Part shown: one piece after another, positions 52,119-59,760 of the stretch
Layout: the number at the start of each line of letters is the position of its first letter
Numbering within the stretch: the stretch's first letter is position 1
DNA from: Eubacteriales bacterium
Lineage (GTDB): Bacteria > Bacillota > Clostridia > Oscillospirales > Oscillospiraceae
Reading direction: 5' to 3'
DNA length: 64,000 bases
Assembly (NCBI GenBank): GCA_030531505.1
Contig: JAUNNH010000005.1
Location: 1 to 64,000 of the forward strand
The notes under the pieces: generated by a model
The model's database searches: none
Seen by the model: the letters and a program-made list of their open reading frames with translations, nothing else
What the model was told of the DNA's origin: nothing
Made by a program: the position numbers and the translations under genes

Positions 52119-53150
52119 ATGAGAGCTGGATATTTTGAAGCTGTCCGCGTCGCGTACTTCCGCGACGACTGGCCCGAACCCCAGATCACCAAGCCCGACG
52201 ACGTGAAGATCCGCATCCGCAACTGCGGTATCTGCGGCTCCGAGGTCCACGCCTACCACGGCAAGCACCCCTTCCGCATCCCGCCCATCGTCTCCGGCCA
52301 CGAAGCCGCGGGCGACGTGGTCGAGGTCGGCTCCGCCGTCACGGAGTTCAAGCCCGGCGACCGCGTCGTGGTCGAGCCGCACTACGGCTGCGGCGAGTGC
52401 TGGTACTGCAAGCACGGGCTGTACAACGTCTGCACCAACAAGAAGGTCCTCGGCGCCATGGGCTGGAGCGGCGCGCTGGGCGAGTACATCGTGACGCCGG
52501 AGCGCACGGTCGTCCACCTGGCCGACAACCTCAGCTATGAGGAGGGCGCGCTCATCGAGCCGGTCGCGAACGGCATGTACGCCGTGCGCAACGTGGACAT
52601 CACCCCCGAAACCACCATGTGCATCATCGGCGCCGGCCCCATCGGCATCGGCGACGCCATCTGCGCCAAGCTCTGGAATCCGAAGCTCATGATCATCGCC
52701 GACATCTCCGACTTCAACCTCGAGAAGGCCAAGCTCATGTGCCCGGAGGCCATCACCGTGAACAGCCGCCGTGAGAGTCTCGAGGAGAAGGTCAAGGAGC
52801 TGACCGACGGCGTCGGTGTGGACAAGACCTTCCTCGCCTTCGGCGATGAGCCCACCATCACCCAGGCCTGCGCGATCACGCGCCGCGCCGGTCAGGTGAT
52901 CCAGCACGCGCTGATGGAGGACGGCATCGGCTTCTGTTACCGTCTGCACCAGCAGCATGAGCTGGACTTCAAGGCTTTCAACATGTATCAGAAGAAAGAC
53001 TTTGAGCTGATCTGCGATGCGCTTGCCGCCGGCAAGATGGATCTGAGCCATTTTGTCACCCAGCGCTACCCCATCGAGCAGTTCAAGGAAGCCATTGAGA
53101 TGGCCGACAAGCGCCCCGAGCCGGTGCTGAAGGTCATGATGGAGTTCTGA
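52119..53150 (+). CDS. Zinc-dependent medium-chain dehydrogenase
   Basis: A 343-residue alcohol/polyol dehydrogenase. Catalytic zinc ligands are in CGICGSEVHAYHG and SGHEAAG; the structural zinc cysteines are in CGECWYCKHGLYNVC. The NAD-binding loop is GAGPIGIGDAI. The family oxidises sugars, polyols or amino alcohols (sorbitol- and threonine-dehydrogenase types). In this operon it is the most likely enzyme for the first oxidation of the imported compound. AGAGAGGAAAC precedes the ATG. A terminator follows. Confidence 0.92.
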   Translation: MRAGYFEAVRVAYFRDDWPEPQITKPDDVKIRIRNCGICGSEVHAYHGKHPFRIPPIVSGHEAAGDVVEVGSAVTEFKPGDRVVVEPHYGCGECWYCKHGLYNVCTNKKVLGAMGWSGALGEYIVTPERTVVHLADNLSYEEGALIEPVANGMYAVRNVDITPETTMCIIGAGPIGIGDAICAKLWNPKLMIIADISDFNLEKAKLMCPEAITVNSRRESLEEKVKELTDGVGVDKTFLAFGDEPTITQACAITRRAGQVIQHALMEDGIGFCYRLHQQHELDFKAFNMYQKKDFELICDALAAGKMDLSHFVTQRYPIEQFKEAIEMADKRPEPVLKVMMEF

Positions 53151-53170
53151 AGAATCCCGGAATAACAAAC

Positions 53171-53198
53171 AGGCCCGGCCGCAAACGTGGCCGGGCCT
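53171..53198. terminator. Terminator after the TRAP operon
   Basis: AGGCCCGGCC, an 8-base loop and GGCCGGGCCT, followed by TGCTGTTTTT. Confidence 0.88.
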
Positions 53199-53240
53199 TG
53201 CTGTTTTTCGTTCGTTGTTTCTTACCCATGCGGGTATCTC

Positions 53241-53333
53241 TCAGGGCTCTGACACTCCGGGTCCTTCGTCCAGTTTGGGCCGGATCAGATCGCCATGGCG
53301 TTTCATCCCGATCTTGATCATCTCCGGCGTCAC
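53241..53333 (-). pseudogene. Possible small coding remnant after panB
   Basis: A GTG at 53333 opens a 30-codon frame (MTPEMIKIGMKRHGDLIRPK then LDEGPGVSEP). The frame also continues back into the panB end in another register. The composition looks coding, but no close ribosome site is seen. It could be the tail of a decayed gene or a short peptide. I cannot name it. Confidence 0.3.
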
Positions 53334-53346
53334 ATTCCCGTCCCGG

Positions 53347-54213
53347 TCAGAGATCCAGGTCCTTTTCGAACGCGGAGAGGAAGGCCGCAAACTCGTCCCT
53401 GTCGCCGGTGAACTTGTACTTATGCTCCGGTGCTGGGAAGCTGCCGGCCTTGACCTCGGCGATATAGTCCCGCATCCCCTGTGTGGCGATCTCGCCCAGG
53501 TTGCAGTATTTTTTCGCGAACTTCGGCGTGAAGTTCTTGTAGACCCCCAGCGCGTCAGCCGCCAGAATGACCTGTCCGTCGCAGACGGAGCCGGCGCCGA
53601 TCCCATAGACCGGAATAGGCAGAATCCGGTGGATGAAGGCGGCGGTCTCTTCCGGCACACCCTCCAGCAGCAGGGCGCGGGCTCCCGCTTTATAGACGGC
53701 GATCGCGTCCTCGATAACGGCCTTTGCTGTGGCGGTGTCTTTTCCCTGCACCTTAAAGCCGCCCATGGCCGCGCTGCTCTGCGGCGTGAGACCGATATGG
53801 CCGAAAACCACGATGCCGGCCCTGCTGATCGCCCGGATCTGTTCCGCGACGGCTACGCCGCCCTCCAGCTTGACGGCGTCCACATCGCCCTCTTTCACAA
53901 AGCGGACGGCATTCCTGACCGCGTCCTCGCAGCTGGCCTGATAGGAGCCGAAGGGCATGTCGCCGATCAAATAGGTGTTGGGTGCGCCGCGCCGTACACC
54001 CTGGCAGTGGGCGATGGACATGTCCATCGTGACCGGAACGGTCCCCTCATAGCCGTAGATGATCATACCCATGGAATCCCCGACAAGGATCATGTCCATG
54101 CCGGCCTCCTCCGCAAAGGACGCCAGACAGGCGTCATAGATGACCATCCAGGCGGCCTGTTCCCCCCGGGCTTTCATCTGCTGCAGATCCAGGATCGTCT
54201 TTTTCTTTGCCAT
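53347..54213 (-). CDS. panB: 3-methyl-2-oxobutanoate hydroxymethyltransferase
   Basis: Ketopantoate-forming step of pantothenate synthesis, using methylene-tetrahydrofolate. The 288-residue TIM-barrel protein has the metal motif VGDSMGMIIYGYEGT, IGDMPFGSYQAS, the catalytic glutamate in LLLEGVPEE and the glycine-rich GIGAGSVCDGQVILAADALG. GGAGGGG precedes the start. panC and panD are not next to it, which is unusual. Related aldolase-type enzymes (PEP mutase superfamily) are possible, but the panB signatures fit well. Confidence 0.9.
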   Translation of the reverse strand: MAKKKTILDLQQMKARGEQAAWMVIYDACLASFAEEAGMDMILVGDSMGMIIYGYEGTVPVTMDMSIAHCQGVRRGAPNTYLIGDMPFGSYQASCEDAVRNAVRFVKEGDVDAVKLEGGVAVAEQIRAISRAGIVVFGHIGLTPQSSAAMGGFKVQGKDTATAKAVIEDAIAVYKAGARALLLEGVPEETAAFIHRILPIPVYGIGAGSVCDGQVILAADALGVYKNFTPKFAKKYCNLGEIATQGMRDYIAEVKAGSFPAPEHKYKFTGDRDEFAAFLSAFEKDLDL

Positions 54214-54318
54214 GGTAACCCCTCCTTATGTCATTCCGTCTGCGCCACTCAGGCCCGCGGGTCGATGCGGCACTTTTTCCCCTGTCGCTTTTCTGTTCTG
54301 TCCGAACTTCGCAAACCC

Positions 54319-55017
54319 TCATTTCAGGAATCGCTTCAACTCTTTCTCGGATGCCCCGGGCAAGAGCCGAGCCAGATAATCCAGCAGCCGCGCGCGGGAT
54401 TCTTCCGGAGAGCGCTCATAAACATGTTCCGAAAAGTCGGCTCCCATGAACTTTTCCGGCGTGGAGTACTCGGCCACGCCCCAGCCGCGGCGATTCCCGT
54501 TCTTGTCCGTCGTGTATACGAAATCGCTGATGAGCACATAGCACTGCTCCTGAAGGCGTGTGATGGACGTATCAAAGCCCTTCCTGCCCTCTGTTTTCTG
54601 CCAGCGCCCGCTGTACGCGTAACCGCCGTTTTGCCGCAGCACTTTGGAGAGAACCGGTGCGCTTTCTTCGATCAGGTCGAACAGCTGCTTGTCCTGAAAA
54701 CGCGCCAGGCCGTCGTCATACCGCGCATCGAAATCATAGCCATCCCGGCGGTAATTGGCCAGATCCAGAAACAGATCTTTCCGCACGTAGGCTGCCTTCT
54801 TCTCAAAAAACTTCCCGTAGGCGCAGCCTGTCGCCCGGATGACCGGGCCTTTCCATTCCCATGTATTTTCCTCGGTATCATTGAAAAGAATCGAGGGGGA
54901 GCAGTGCTCCTCAAGCGAGAATCCCGGTATGGAGGTCGAGAAATACGGGACGATGCCGTATTCCTGCACCGCATCGATCAGATCCTGCCTGGAGTGCACA
55001 ACGAAATCATATGCCAT
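54319..55017 (-). CDS. Uncharacterised protein, AlkZ-related type
   Basis: A soluble 232-residue protein starting MAYDFVVHSRQDLIDAVQEY, with a WEWKGPVIRATGCAYGKFF segment and YRRDGYDFDARYDDGLA. Similar proteins in Clostridia are labelled AlkZ-related, after a DNA glycosylase with winged helix repeats, but the catalytic features of AlkZ cannot be checked here. Its promoter is TTGACG-16-GATACT (55103-55076, minus strand), and a perfect palindrome ACCGCTCA-CA-TGAGCGGT lies in its leader. Function unknown. Confidence 0.6.
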   Translation of the reverse strand: MAYDFVVHSRQDLIDAVQEYGIVPYFSTSIPGFSLEEHCSPSILFNDTEENTWEWKGPVIRATGCAYGKFFEKKAAYVRKDLFLDLANYRRDGYDFDARYDDGLARFQDKQLFDLIEESAPVLSKVLRQNGGYAYSGRWQKTEGRKGFDTSITRLQEQCYVLISDFVYTTDKNGNRRGWGVAEYSTPEKFMGADFSEHVYERSPEESRARLLDYLARLLPGASEKELKRFLK

Positions 55018-55042
55018 AATACCATTCTCTTTCCATCTACCG

Positions 55043-55060
55043 ACCGCTCACATGAGCGGT
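55043..55060. promoter_or_regulatory. Palindrome in the leader of the AlkZ-related gene
   Basis: ACCGCTCACATGAGCGGT is an 18-base inverted repeat with 8-base arms, between the likely transcription start (about 55070) and the start codon (55017). It may be an operator or an RNA hairpin. Confidence 0.5.
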
Positions 55061-55075
55061 TTCTTCGAGAAAAAC

Positions 55076-55103
55076 AGTATCATACCCTTGCCTTCCCCGT
55101 CAA
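55076..55103 (-). promoter_or_regulatory. Promoter of the AlkZ-related gene
   Basis: On the minus strand TTGACG (55103-55098), a 16-base spacer and GATACT (55081-55076). Confidence 0.68.
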
Positions 55104-55144
55104 GCGGAAACAGGGAAAAGCCGGGCCCGAAATCACTGTTTTGA

Positions 55145-55368
55145 GAAAACCCGCTCAAAAATAAGAAAACCCGGAAGCCCTTGATACACAAGAGTTTCCG
55201 GGTGGCACGCGATAAGGGATTCGCCCGCATGTTTCGCAGGGAAACAGATGCGCAGGAGACGAGCATCGTTCCGTGCGAAACATAAAAGAATCCTCCCGTG
55301 TGTGCACTGGAGGATGAAACTGCCCCCGGCAGTTTCGATACACATTCGAATCCTCATCGCAGCGTGCT
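55145..55368 (-). other. Structured non-coding region downstream of tRNA-Arg
   Basis: About 220 bases without a supportable gene. It holds a terminator-like hairpin (ACCCGGAA...TTCCGGGT, then TTTCTTATTTTT on the minus strand), an inverted repeat ATGTTTCGCA/TGCGAAACAT (55229-55238, 55274-55283), GAAACTGCC/GGCAGTTTC near 55316-55336, and a copy of the tRNA-Arg 3' end (55203-55223). It may be an att scar or the remains of a second tRNA gene or a structured RNA. Confidence 0.5.
55203..55223. repeat. Duplicate of the tRNA-Arg 3' end (att-like)
   Basis: TGGCACGCGATAAGGGATTC plus G is identical to 55400-55420, which is the CCA end, acceptor strand and half the T arm of tRNA-Arg. Integrases that target tRNA genes leave such repeats. 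The 176 bases between the copies hold no integrase gene. Confidence 0.7.
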
Positions 55369-55400
55369 AAAAGGGCCATCCCGAATGGGATGGCCCTTTT
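55369..55400 (-). terminator. Terminator of tRNA-Arg
   Basis: AAAAGGGCCATCCC and GGGATGGCCCTTTT form a 14-bp stem around GAAT, sharing one base with the end of the tRNA gene; the stem's own T-run serves as the tail. Confidence 0.82.
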
Positions 55401-55476
55401 GGCACGCGATAAGGGATTCGAACCCCTGACCTTCTGGTCCGTAGCCAGACGCTCTATCCAGCTGAGCTAATCGCGC
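55400..55476 (-). tRNA. tRNA-Arg (ACG)
   Basis: A 77-base cloverleaf: acceptor GCGCGAT/ATCGCGT, D arm GCTC/GAGC, anticodon arm TCTGG-CTACGGA-CCAGA with anticodon ACG, T arm AGGGG-TTCGAAT-CCCTT and encoded CCA. The first acceptor pair is G-T. A promoter TTGCTT-17-TAATAT lies upstream on the minus strand around 55535-55507. Confidence 0.95.
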
Positions 55477-55539
55477 ATATCAGTTTTCCTGACAGCTCGA
55501 TTATATTAGCACAGCTGCGGACAAAAAGCAAGCCCTTTT

Positions 55540-55707
55540 TTAGAAAATTTTCATTGCGCTTATGGCGCCGCTCAGGTCGTCCGCCACTTTGCTCATCGCT
55601 TTCACGGTCCGCCGCATGCGGCGGCTCTTCGTCGGCCAGGCCAGCATGGCGACCGAGGCTGCCGCGGCCAGTCCCATTCCGATGCCGGTATACAGTTTTC
55701 GATTCAT
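55540..55707 (-). CDS. Small YtxH-like membrane protein, 55 residues
   Basis: ATG at 55707 follows AAAAGGAGGATACAC, an excellent ribosome site. The product starts MNRKLYTGIGMGLAAAASVA, continues MLAWPTKSRRMRRTVKAMSK and ends VADDLSGAISAMKIF. It has one N-terminal membrane span and a basic amphipathic tail, the pattern of small YtxH-like Firmicute proteins. It lies between tRNA-Arg and ymdB. Function unknown. Confidence 0.75.
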   Translation of the reverse strand: MNRKLYTGIGMGLAAAASVAMLAWPTKSRRMRRTVKAMSKVADDLSGAISAMKIF

Positions 55708-55754
55708 GTGTATCCTCCTTTTGCGTTCTGTCTTCAGTATGCCCGGATTACCTC

Positions 55755-55784
55755 TTGTGGAGAACAGGGAATATGTGGTATACT
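55755..55784 (+). promoter_or_regulatory. Promoter of the ymdB operon
   Basis: TTGTGG (55755-55760), an 18-base spacer and TATACT (55779-55784), 39 bases before the ymdB start. Confidence 0.65.
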
Positions 55785-55822
55785 ATAGTGTAATATATCA
55801 ATCTGTCCCGGGGAGGAAACGC

Positions 55823-56596
55823 ATGAGCGTTAAAATCTTGGCCGTGGGCGATGTGTGCGGGGAACCCGGTCTGGAGTTCCTGGAAAAGCGCCTCAAGGCC
55901 TATCGGCAGGAAAACCAAATCGACTTTGTCGTGGTCAACGGCGAGAACGCGAACGTCGTGGGCATCACGCCGCGGCAGGCGGATCAGATCTTCCGCTCCG
56001 GGGCGGATGTTATCACGCTCGGGAACCACACCTGGACACGCACGGAGCTGCGGCCTTATCTCGACGAGCGGCGCAAGATCCTGCGTCCGGCGAACTTCGC
56101 CCCGCAGTGTCCCGGCCGCGGCATCGCCGCCTTCTCCATGCCCTTCGGGGATGTATGCGTGCTGAACCTGATCGGCCGCTTCACGCTCGACACGAATACC
56201 GACAATCCCTTCGTGATCGCCGACGGCTATATGGAGGAGATCCGGGAGAAGATCATCCTGGTGGATTTTCACGCCGAGGGGACCAGCGAAAAGCGCGCGA
56301 TGGGCTTCCTTCTCGACGGGAAGGCCAGCGCCGTCTGGGGCACCCACACCCATGTGCAGACCTCCGACGCGGAAGTCCTGTCCAAGGGCACCGGCTATAT
56401 CACGGACCTCGGCATGACCGGGGCGGCGCAGTCCGTCCTCGGCATCGACCCGGAGCAGTCCATTGGCAAGTTCATGGGCGATCCTCCGATGCGCTACGCC
56501 TCGGCCAAGGGGCCTGCAAAGCTGGAGGGCTGCCTGTTTGAGATCGACCCGGAAACGGGCCGTTGTCTGCGCGCGGAGGCGATACGACTGACATGA
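55823..56596 (+). CDS. ymdB: YmdB-type metallophosphoesterase (TIGR00282)
   Basis: A 257-residue cyclic-nucleotide phosphodiesterase-like enzyme with a two-metal site. Ligands lie in AVGDVCGEPG, VNGENAN, TLGNHTW, VDFHAEGTSEK and GTHTHVQTSD. In Bacillus the homologue shapes the switch between motility and biofilm. GGGGAGGAAACGC precedes the ATG at 55823. It overlaps the yhaO-like gene (ATGA), which is an unusual partner: ymdB is more often next to rny. Confidence 0.93.
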   Translation: MSVKILAVGDVCGEPGLEFLEKRLKAYRQENQIDFVVVNGENANVVGITPRQADQIFRSGADVITLGNHTWTRTELRPYLDERRKILRPANFAPQCPGRGIAAFSMPFGDVCVLNLIGRFTLDTNTDNPFVIADGYMEEIREKIILVDFHAEGTSEKRAMGFLLDGKASAVWGTHTHVQTSDAEVLSKGTGYITDLGMTGAAQSVLGIDPEQSIGKFMGDPPMRYASAKGPAKLEGCLFEIDPETGRCLRAEAIRLT

Positions 56597-57708
56597 TCCT
56601 GAAGATCCTACATGCGGCGGATCTGCATCTGGACTCTCCTTTCGAGGCGCTTCCCGCCGGGAAGGCCGCGATCCGCCGGGCCGAGCAGCGGCGTCTGCTC
56701 GGCGCTCTTGCGGAGCTCGCCGTGACGGAGGACGTGGACCTCGTGCTGCTCAGCGGCGATCTGCTCGACAGCGGCAGCAGCTACTTTGAGACCGGAGAGG
56801 AGCTCATTGCGTGTCTCCGGCGCATGGTCGTCCCGGTGTTCATTGCGCCCGGCAACCACGATCCCTATACTCCCGGCTCACCCTACGCGCGTCTGCGCAT
56901 GCCCGAGAACGTGCACGTCTTTACCGAGAACGCGCTGAGCTCCGTCGTATTGCCGGAGCTGAATGCCCGTGTCTACGGTGCGGCCTTCACCGGCAAGAGC
57001 TCCCCCGCCCTGCTCGCGGATTTCCACGCCGCCGACGAGCCGGGGGTCCGGAAGCTTCTCTGCCTGCACGGCGAAGTTGGAAACCCGCTCTCCCCCTACA
57101 ATCCCATCACGGAGGAGCAATTGGCCGGGAGCGGTCTGGATTATGCCGCGCTGGGTCATATCCACAAGGCCTCCGGCCTTCGCCGGGCCGGCTATACCTG
57201 GTACAGTTGGCCCGGCTGCCCGGAGGGGCGCGGCTTCGACGAGTGTGGGGAGAAGACGGTGAACCTCGTCACCCTCGACGACGAGGGTGGCTGCGAACTG
57301 AAGACCGCTTCCGTCGCCGCGCGCCGCTATGCGGTGCTGCCGGTCGATGTCACCGCGGCCGATCCCCTGCTCGCGGTCATCACACAGCTGCCGGACGACA
57401 CGGTGAAAGACATCTACCGCATCGTGCTGACCGGCGAGACCGAAAGCGCGCCGGATCTCAAGAAGCTCTACGCTAATCTCAGTGAGATGTTCTTTGAGCT
57501 GCAGCTGCGGGACGAGACGCATCTGCGTCGCAGCATCTGGGAGTGCGCCGGTGAGGACAGCCTGCGCGGCATTTTCCTGAAAAAACTGCGCCAGCGCTAC
57601 GACGGTGCAGCGAGCGACGAGGAGAAAAAGCAGATCGAGCAGGCCGCCCGCTGGGGGCTGGCCGCTCTGAACAACGCAGAGGAGGTCGTGCAGCATGAAG
57701 ATCCGTAA
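56593..57708 (+). CDS. SbcD/YhaO-type DNA exonuclease subunit
   Basis: A 371-residue calcineurin-like phosphoesterase with the nuclease motif set: HAADLHLDSP (residues 7-16), LSGDLLDSG, APGNHDPYTPG, LCLHGEV and LGHIHKASG. This is the Mre11-like partner of the next gene, an SbcC/YhaN-type ATPase, with which it should cut DNA ends or hairpins. It overlaps both neighbours, so ymdB, this gene and the ATPase gene are translated as a unit. Confidence 0.93.
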   Translation: MILKILHAADLHLDSPFEALPAGKAAIRRAEQRRLLGALAELAVTEDVDLVLLSGDLLDSGSSYFETGEELIACLRRMVVPVFIAPGNHDPYTPGSPYARLRMPENVHVFTENALSSVVLPELNARVYGAAFTGKSSPALLADFHAADEPGVRKLLCLHGEVGNPLSPYNPITEEQLAGSGLDYAALGHIHKASGLRRAGYTWYSWPGCPEGRGFDECGEKTVNLVTLDDEGGCELKTASVAARRYAVLPVDVTAADPLLAVITQLPDDTVKDIYRIVLTGETESAPDLKKLYANLSEMFFELQLRDETHLRRSIWECAGEDSLRGIFLKKLRQRYDGAASDEEKKQIEQAARWGLAALNNAEEVVQHEDP

Positions 57709-59596
57709 GCTGACCGCCTCCTTTGGTAAGCTCGAACATGAATCGCTGAGCTTCCACGAGGGGCTCAACGTCATCTACGCGCCAAACGAGAGCGGCAAGT
57801 CCACCTGGTGCGCCTTCATCCAGGCCATGCTCTACGGAGTGGACACTTCGCAGCGCGCGAAAGCGGGCGTCCTGCCGGACAAGCTCCGCTACGCGCCCTG
57901 GTCCGGGGCCCCCATGGAGGGGACGATGGAGCTGACCGCCGACCGCTGTGACATCACGATCACTCGCTCCTCCCGGGCGAAGAACGCCCCCATGCGGGAT
58001 TTTACCGCCACCTATACCGGCACGAACACCCCTGTCGAGGGGCTGAACGAGTCAAACGCGGGCGAGATGCTCACCGGCGTGAGCCGGGACGTTTTCCGCC
58101 GCACCGCCTTCATCGGGCAGGGCGCCGTCGCCGTGACGGGCAGCCCCGAGCTTGAAAAGCGCATCAGCGCCATCGTCTCCACCGGCGAGGAGCAGACCTC
58201 CTATACCGAGGCGGACGAGCGGCTGCGCGCCTGGCAGCGCAAGCGCCGTTTCAACCGCCGCGGCCAGCTCCCCGAGCTGGAGGGTCGGATGGATGAGGCG
58301 CAGCGCCGGCTTGACGAGATGGAGAGCTCCCTCGCCGAGCAGCAGCGGCTGGAGGCCGAGCTCGAGCAGACGCGGCAGAGCTGCGCGCAGCTTGAGCAGC
58401 AGGTCATGGACAGCCGCCGGCGCCAGCGCCAGGACGCGTTGGAAAAGCTCAACAGCGGGCGCGGCGAACTCCGGCAGGTGAGCGCCGAACACGACGCCTC
58501 AATGGCCGCGCTCTCGCAGGCGCGCGAGGCGCTGCGCAACAGCAGCTTCGGCGAACGCGACCCGGGTGAGCTTGGGGAGGAGATCCAGCGGGATCTCAGC
58601 CAGCTCCGCCGCCTTTCCCGCCAGCCGAAGAGCGGTCCGCTCCTGCTTTTCATGCTGCTGAGTTTTGTGCTGGCCGCGGTGCTGGCCGGCTTCTACACCG
58701 TCAACGATCTGCTCCCGCTCATCATCGGTGCCGGGGTCTTCTGCCTGGCCGCGCTGGTGATGCTGCTGATCTGGTCGCGTATGAATCACCAGCGGCAGGC
58801 CGCGGATGCGGAACGGCACGCTCTCTTAAAGAAATATCACGCCGCCTCGTCGCGGGACATCAAGGCTGCCTGGGAGCATTATCAGGCGCTCTGGGCCGCG
58901 GCAGGCGAAGCAGAGGAGCACGAAGAGGCATGCCGCCGCGCCTTTGAGCAGCAGCAGCTCAAGCAGAACACGCTCGAGGAGAACGCGATCCAGGAGTTGG
59001 ACTTCAGCATCGGAGATACCGAGGCCGCCCGCCTGGGTCGGAGCCTCGCCGCCGCCCGCAGCAAGGCGGAGCGGCTCTCCGCGCGCATCGCCGCGCTGAG
59101 CGGCCGTCTCTCCACCCTGGGCGATCCGCTGATCCTCTCGAGTTCCCTCGGCGTCATGCGCGAGGAGTATGAGCAGCTGCAGGGCGAGTTCGATGCGCTT
59201 GCACTTGCGATCGACACGCTGCGCCAGGCGGATCGGGAGATCCAGAGCCGCTTCTCGCCGCAGCTCGGCAAGCTCGCCGCCTCGTATATGGCCGCCGTCA
59301 CGGGCGGGCGCTATGAGGACGTACTCATCAATCGGGACTTCACCGCCCGCACCCGAACGAAGGACGACGTGGTGGCCCGCGAAGCGGAATATCTCAGTGC
59401 TGGGACGCTGGACCTCCTGTACCTGGCCGTGCGCCTCGCGGTCTGCGAGCTTGCGCTTCCGGACGGTGAGCCCTGTCCGCTGATCCTGGACGATGTGCTC
59501 GTCAACCTCGATGAGGAGCGTTTCGGGCAGGCGATGGAGCTTCTCAAACGGGTCTCGCGGGACCGCCAGGTGATTCTCTTCACCTGCCGCCAGTAA
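57695..59596 (+). CDS. SbcC/YhaN-type ATPase with membrane segments
   Basis: A 633-residue ABC/SMC-type ATPase. Walker A APNESGKST is at residues 29-37, a long coiled coil (MDEAQRRLDEMESSLAEQQR) follows, and the C-terminal lobe holds SAGTLDLLYLAVRLAVCELA and Walker B LILDDVLVNLDE. Two hydrophobic spans (about residues 312-333 and 338-358) sit in the middle, where SbcC would have its zinc hook. The coiled coil is therefore anchored in the membrane. This arrangement is known for YhaN-like proteins. It overlaps the nuclease gene by 14 bases and is followed by a terminator. Confidence 0.9.
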   Translation: MKIRKLTASFGKLEHESLSFHEGLNVIYAPNESGKSTWCAFIQAMLYGVDTSQRAKAGVLPDKLRYAPWSGAPMEGTMELTADRCDITITRSSRAKNAPMRDFTATYTGTNTPVEGLNESNAGEMLTGVSRDVFRRTAFIGQGAVAVTGSPELEKRISAIVSTGEEQTSYTEADERLRAWQRKRRFNRRGQLPELEGRMDEAQRRLDEMESSLAEQQRLEAELEQTRQSCAQLEQQVMDSRRRQRQDALEKLNSGRGELRQVSAEHDASMAALSQAREALRNSSFGERDPGELGEEIQRDLSQLRRLSRQPKSGPLLLFMLLSFVLAAVLAGFYTVNDLLPLIIGAGVFCLAALVMLLIWSRMNHQRQAADAERHALLKKYHAASSRDIKAAWEHYQALWAAAGEAEEHEEACRRAFEQQQLKQNTLEENAIQELDFSIGDTEAARLGRSLAAARSKAERLSARIAALSGRLSTLGDPLILSSSLGVMREEYEQLQGEFDALALAIDTLRQADREIQSRFSPQLGKLAASYMAAVTGGRYEDVLINRDFTARTRTKDDVVAREAEYLSAGTLDLLYLAVRLAVCELALPDGEPCPLILDDVLVNLDEERFGQAMELLKRVSRDRQVILFTCRQ

Positions 59597-59704
59597 ACGG
59601 CGTCCGGCCTCTGCTATACCCGTCCGGTTTCCCTCAGGGTTTCCCGCCGCAGGCAGCTTCGGAGCATTCGTCTCTGAAAACGCGCTCTTGCCGGACGCAC
59701 CATA

Positions 59705-59748
59705 AAAAGAGCCGCATACAAGAGTTCACTCTTGTATGCGGCTCTTTT
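59705..59748. terminator. Bidirectional terminator
   Basis: AAAAGAGCCGCATACAAGAG and its complement form a 20-bp stem around TTCA between converging genes. Confidence 0.92.
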
Positions 59749-59760
59749 GCTTTCCGGGTG

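Noticed and set aside
56593-59596. Anti-phage defence system based on the nuclease/ATPase pair
   Set aside because: The proteins match the housekeeping YhaO/YhaN type and are joined to ymdB. There is no further defence gene and no island signature.
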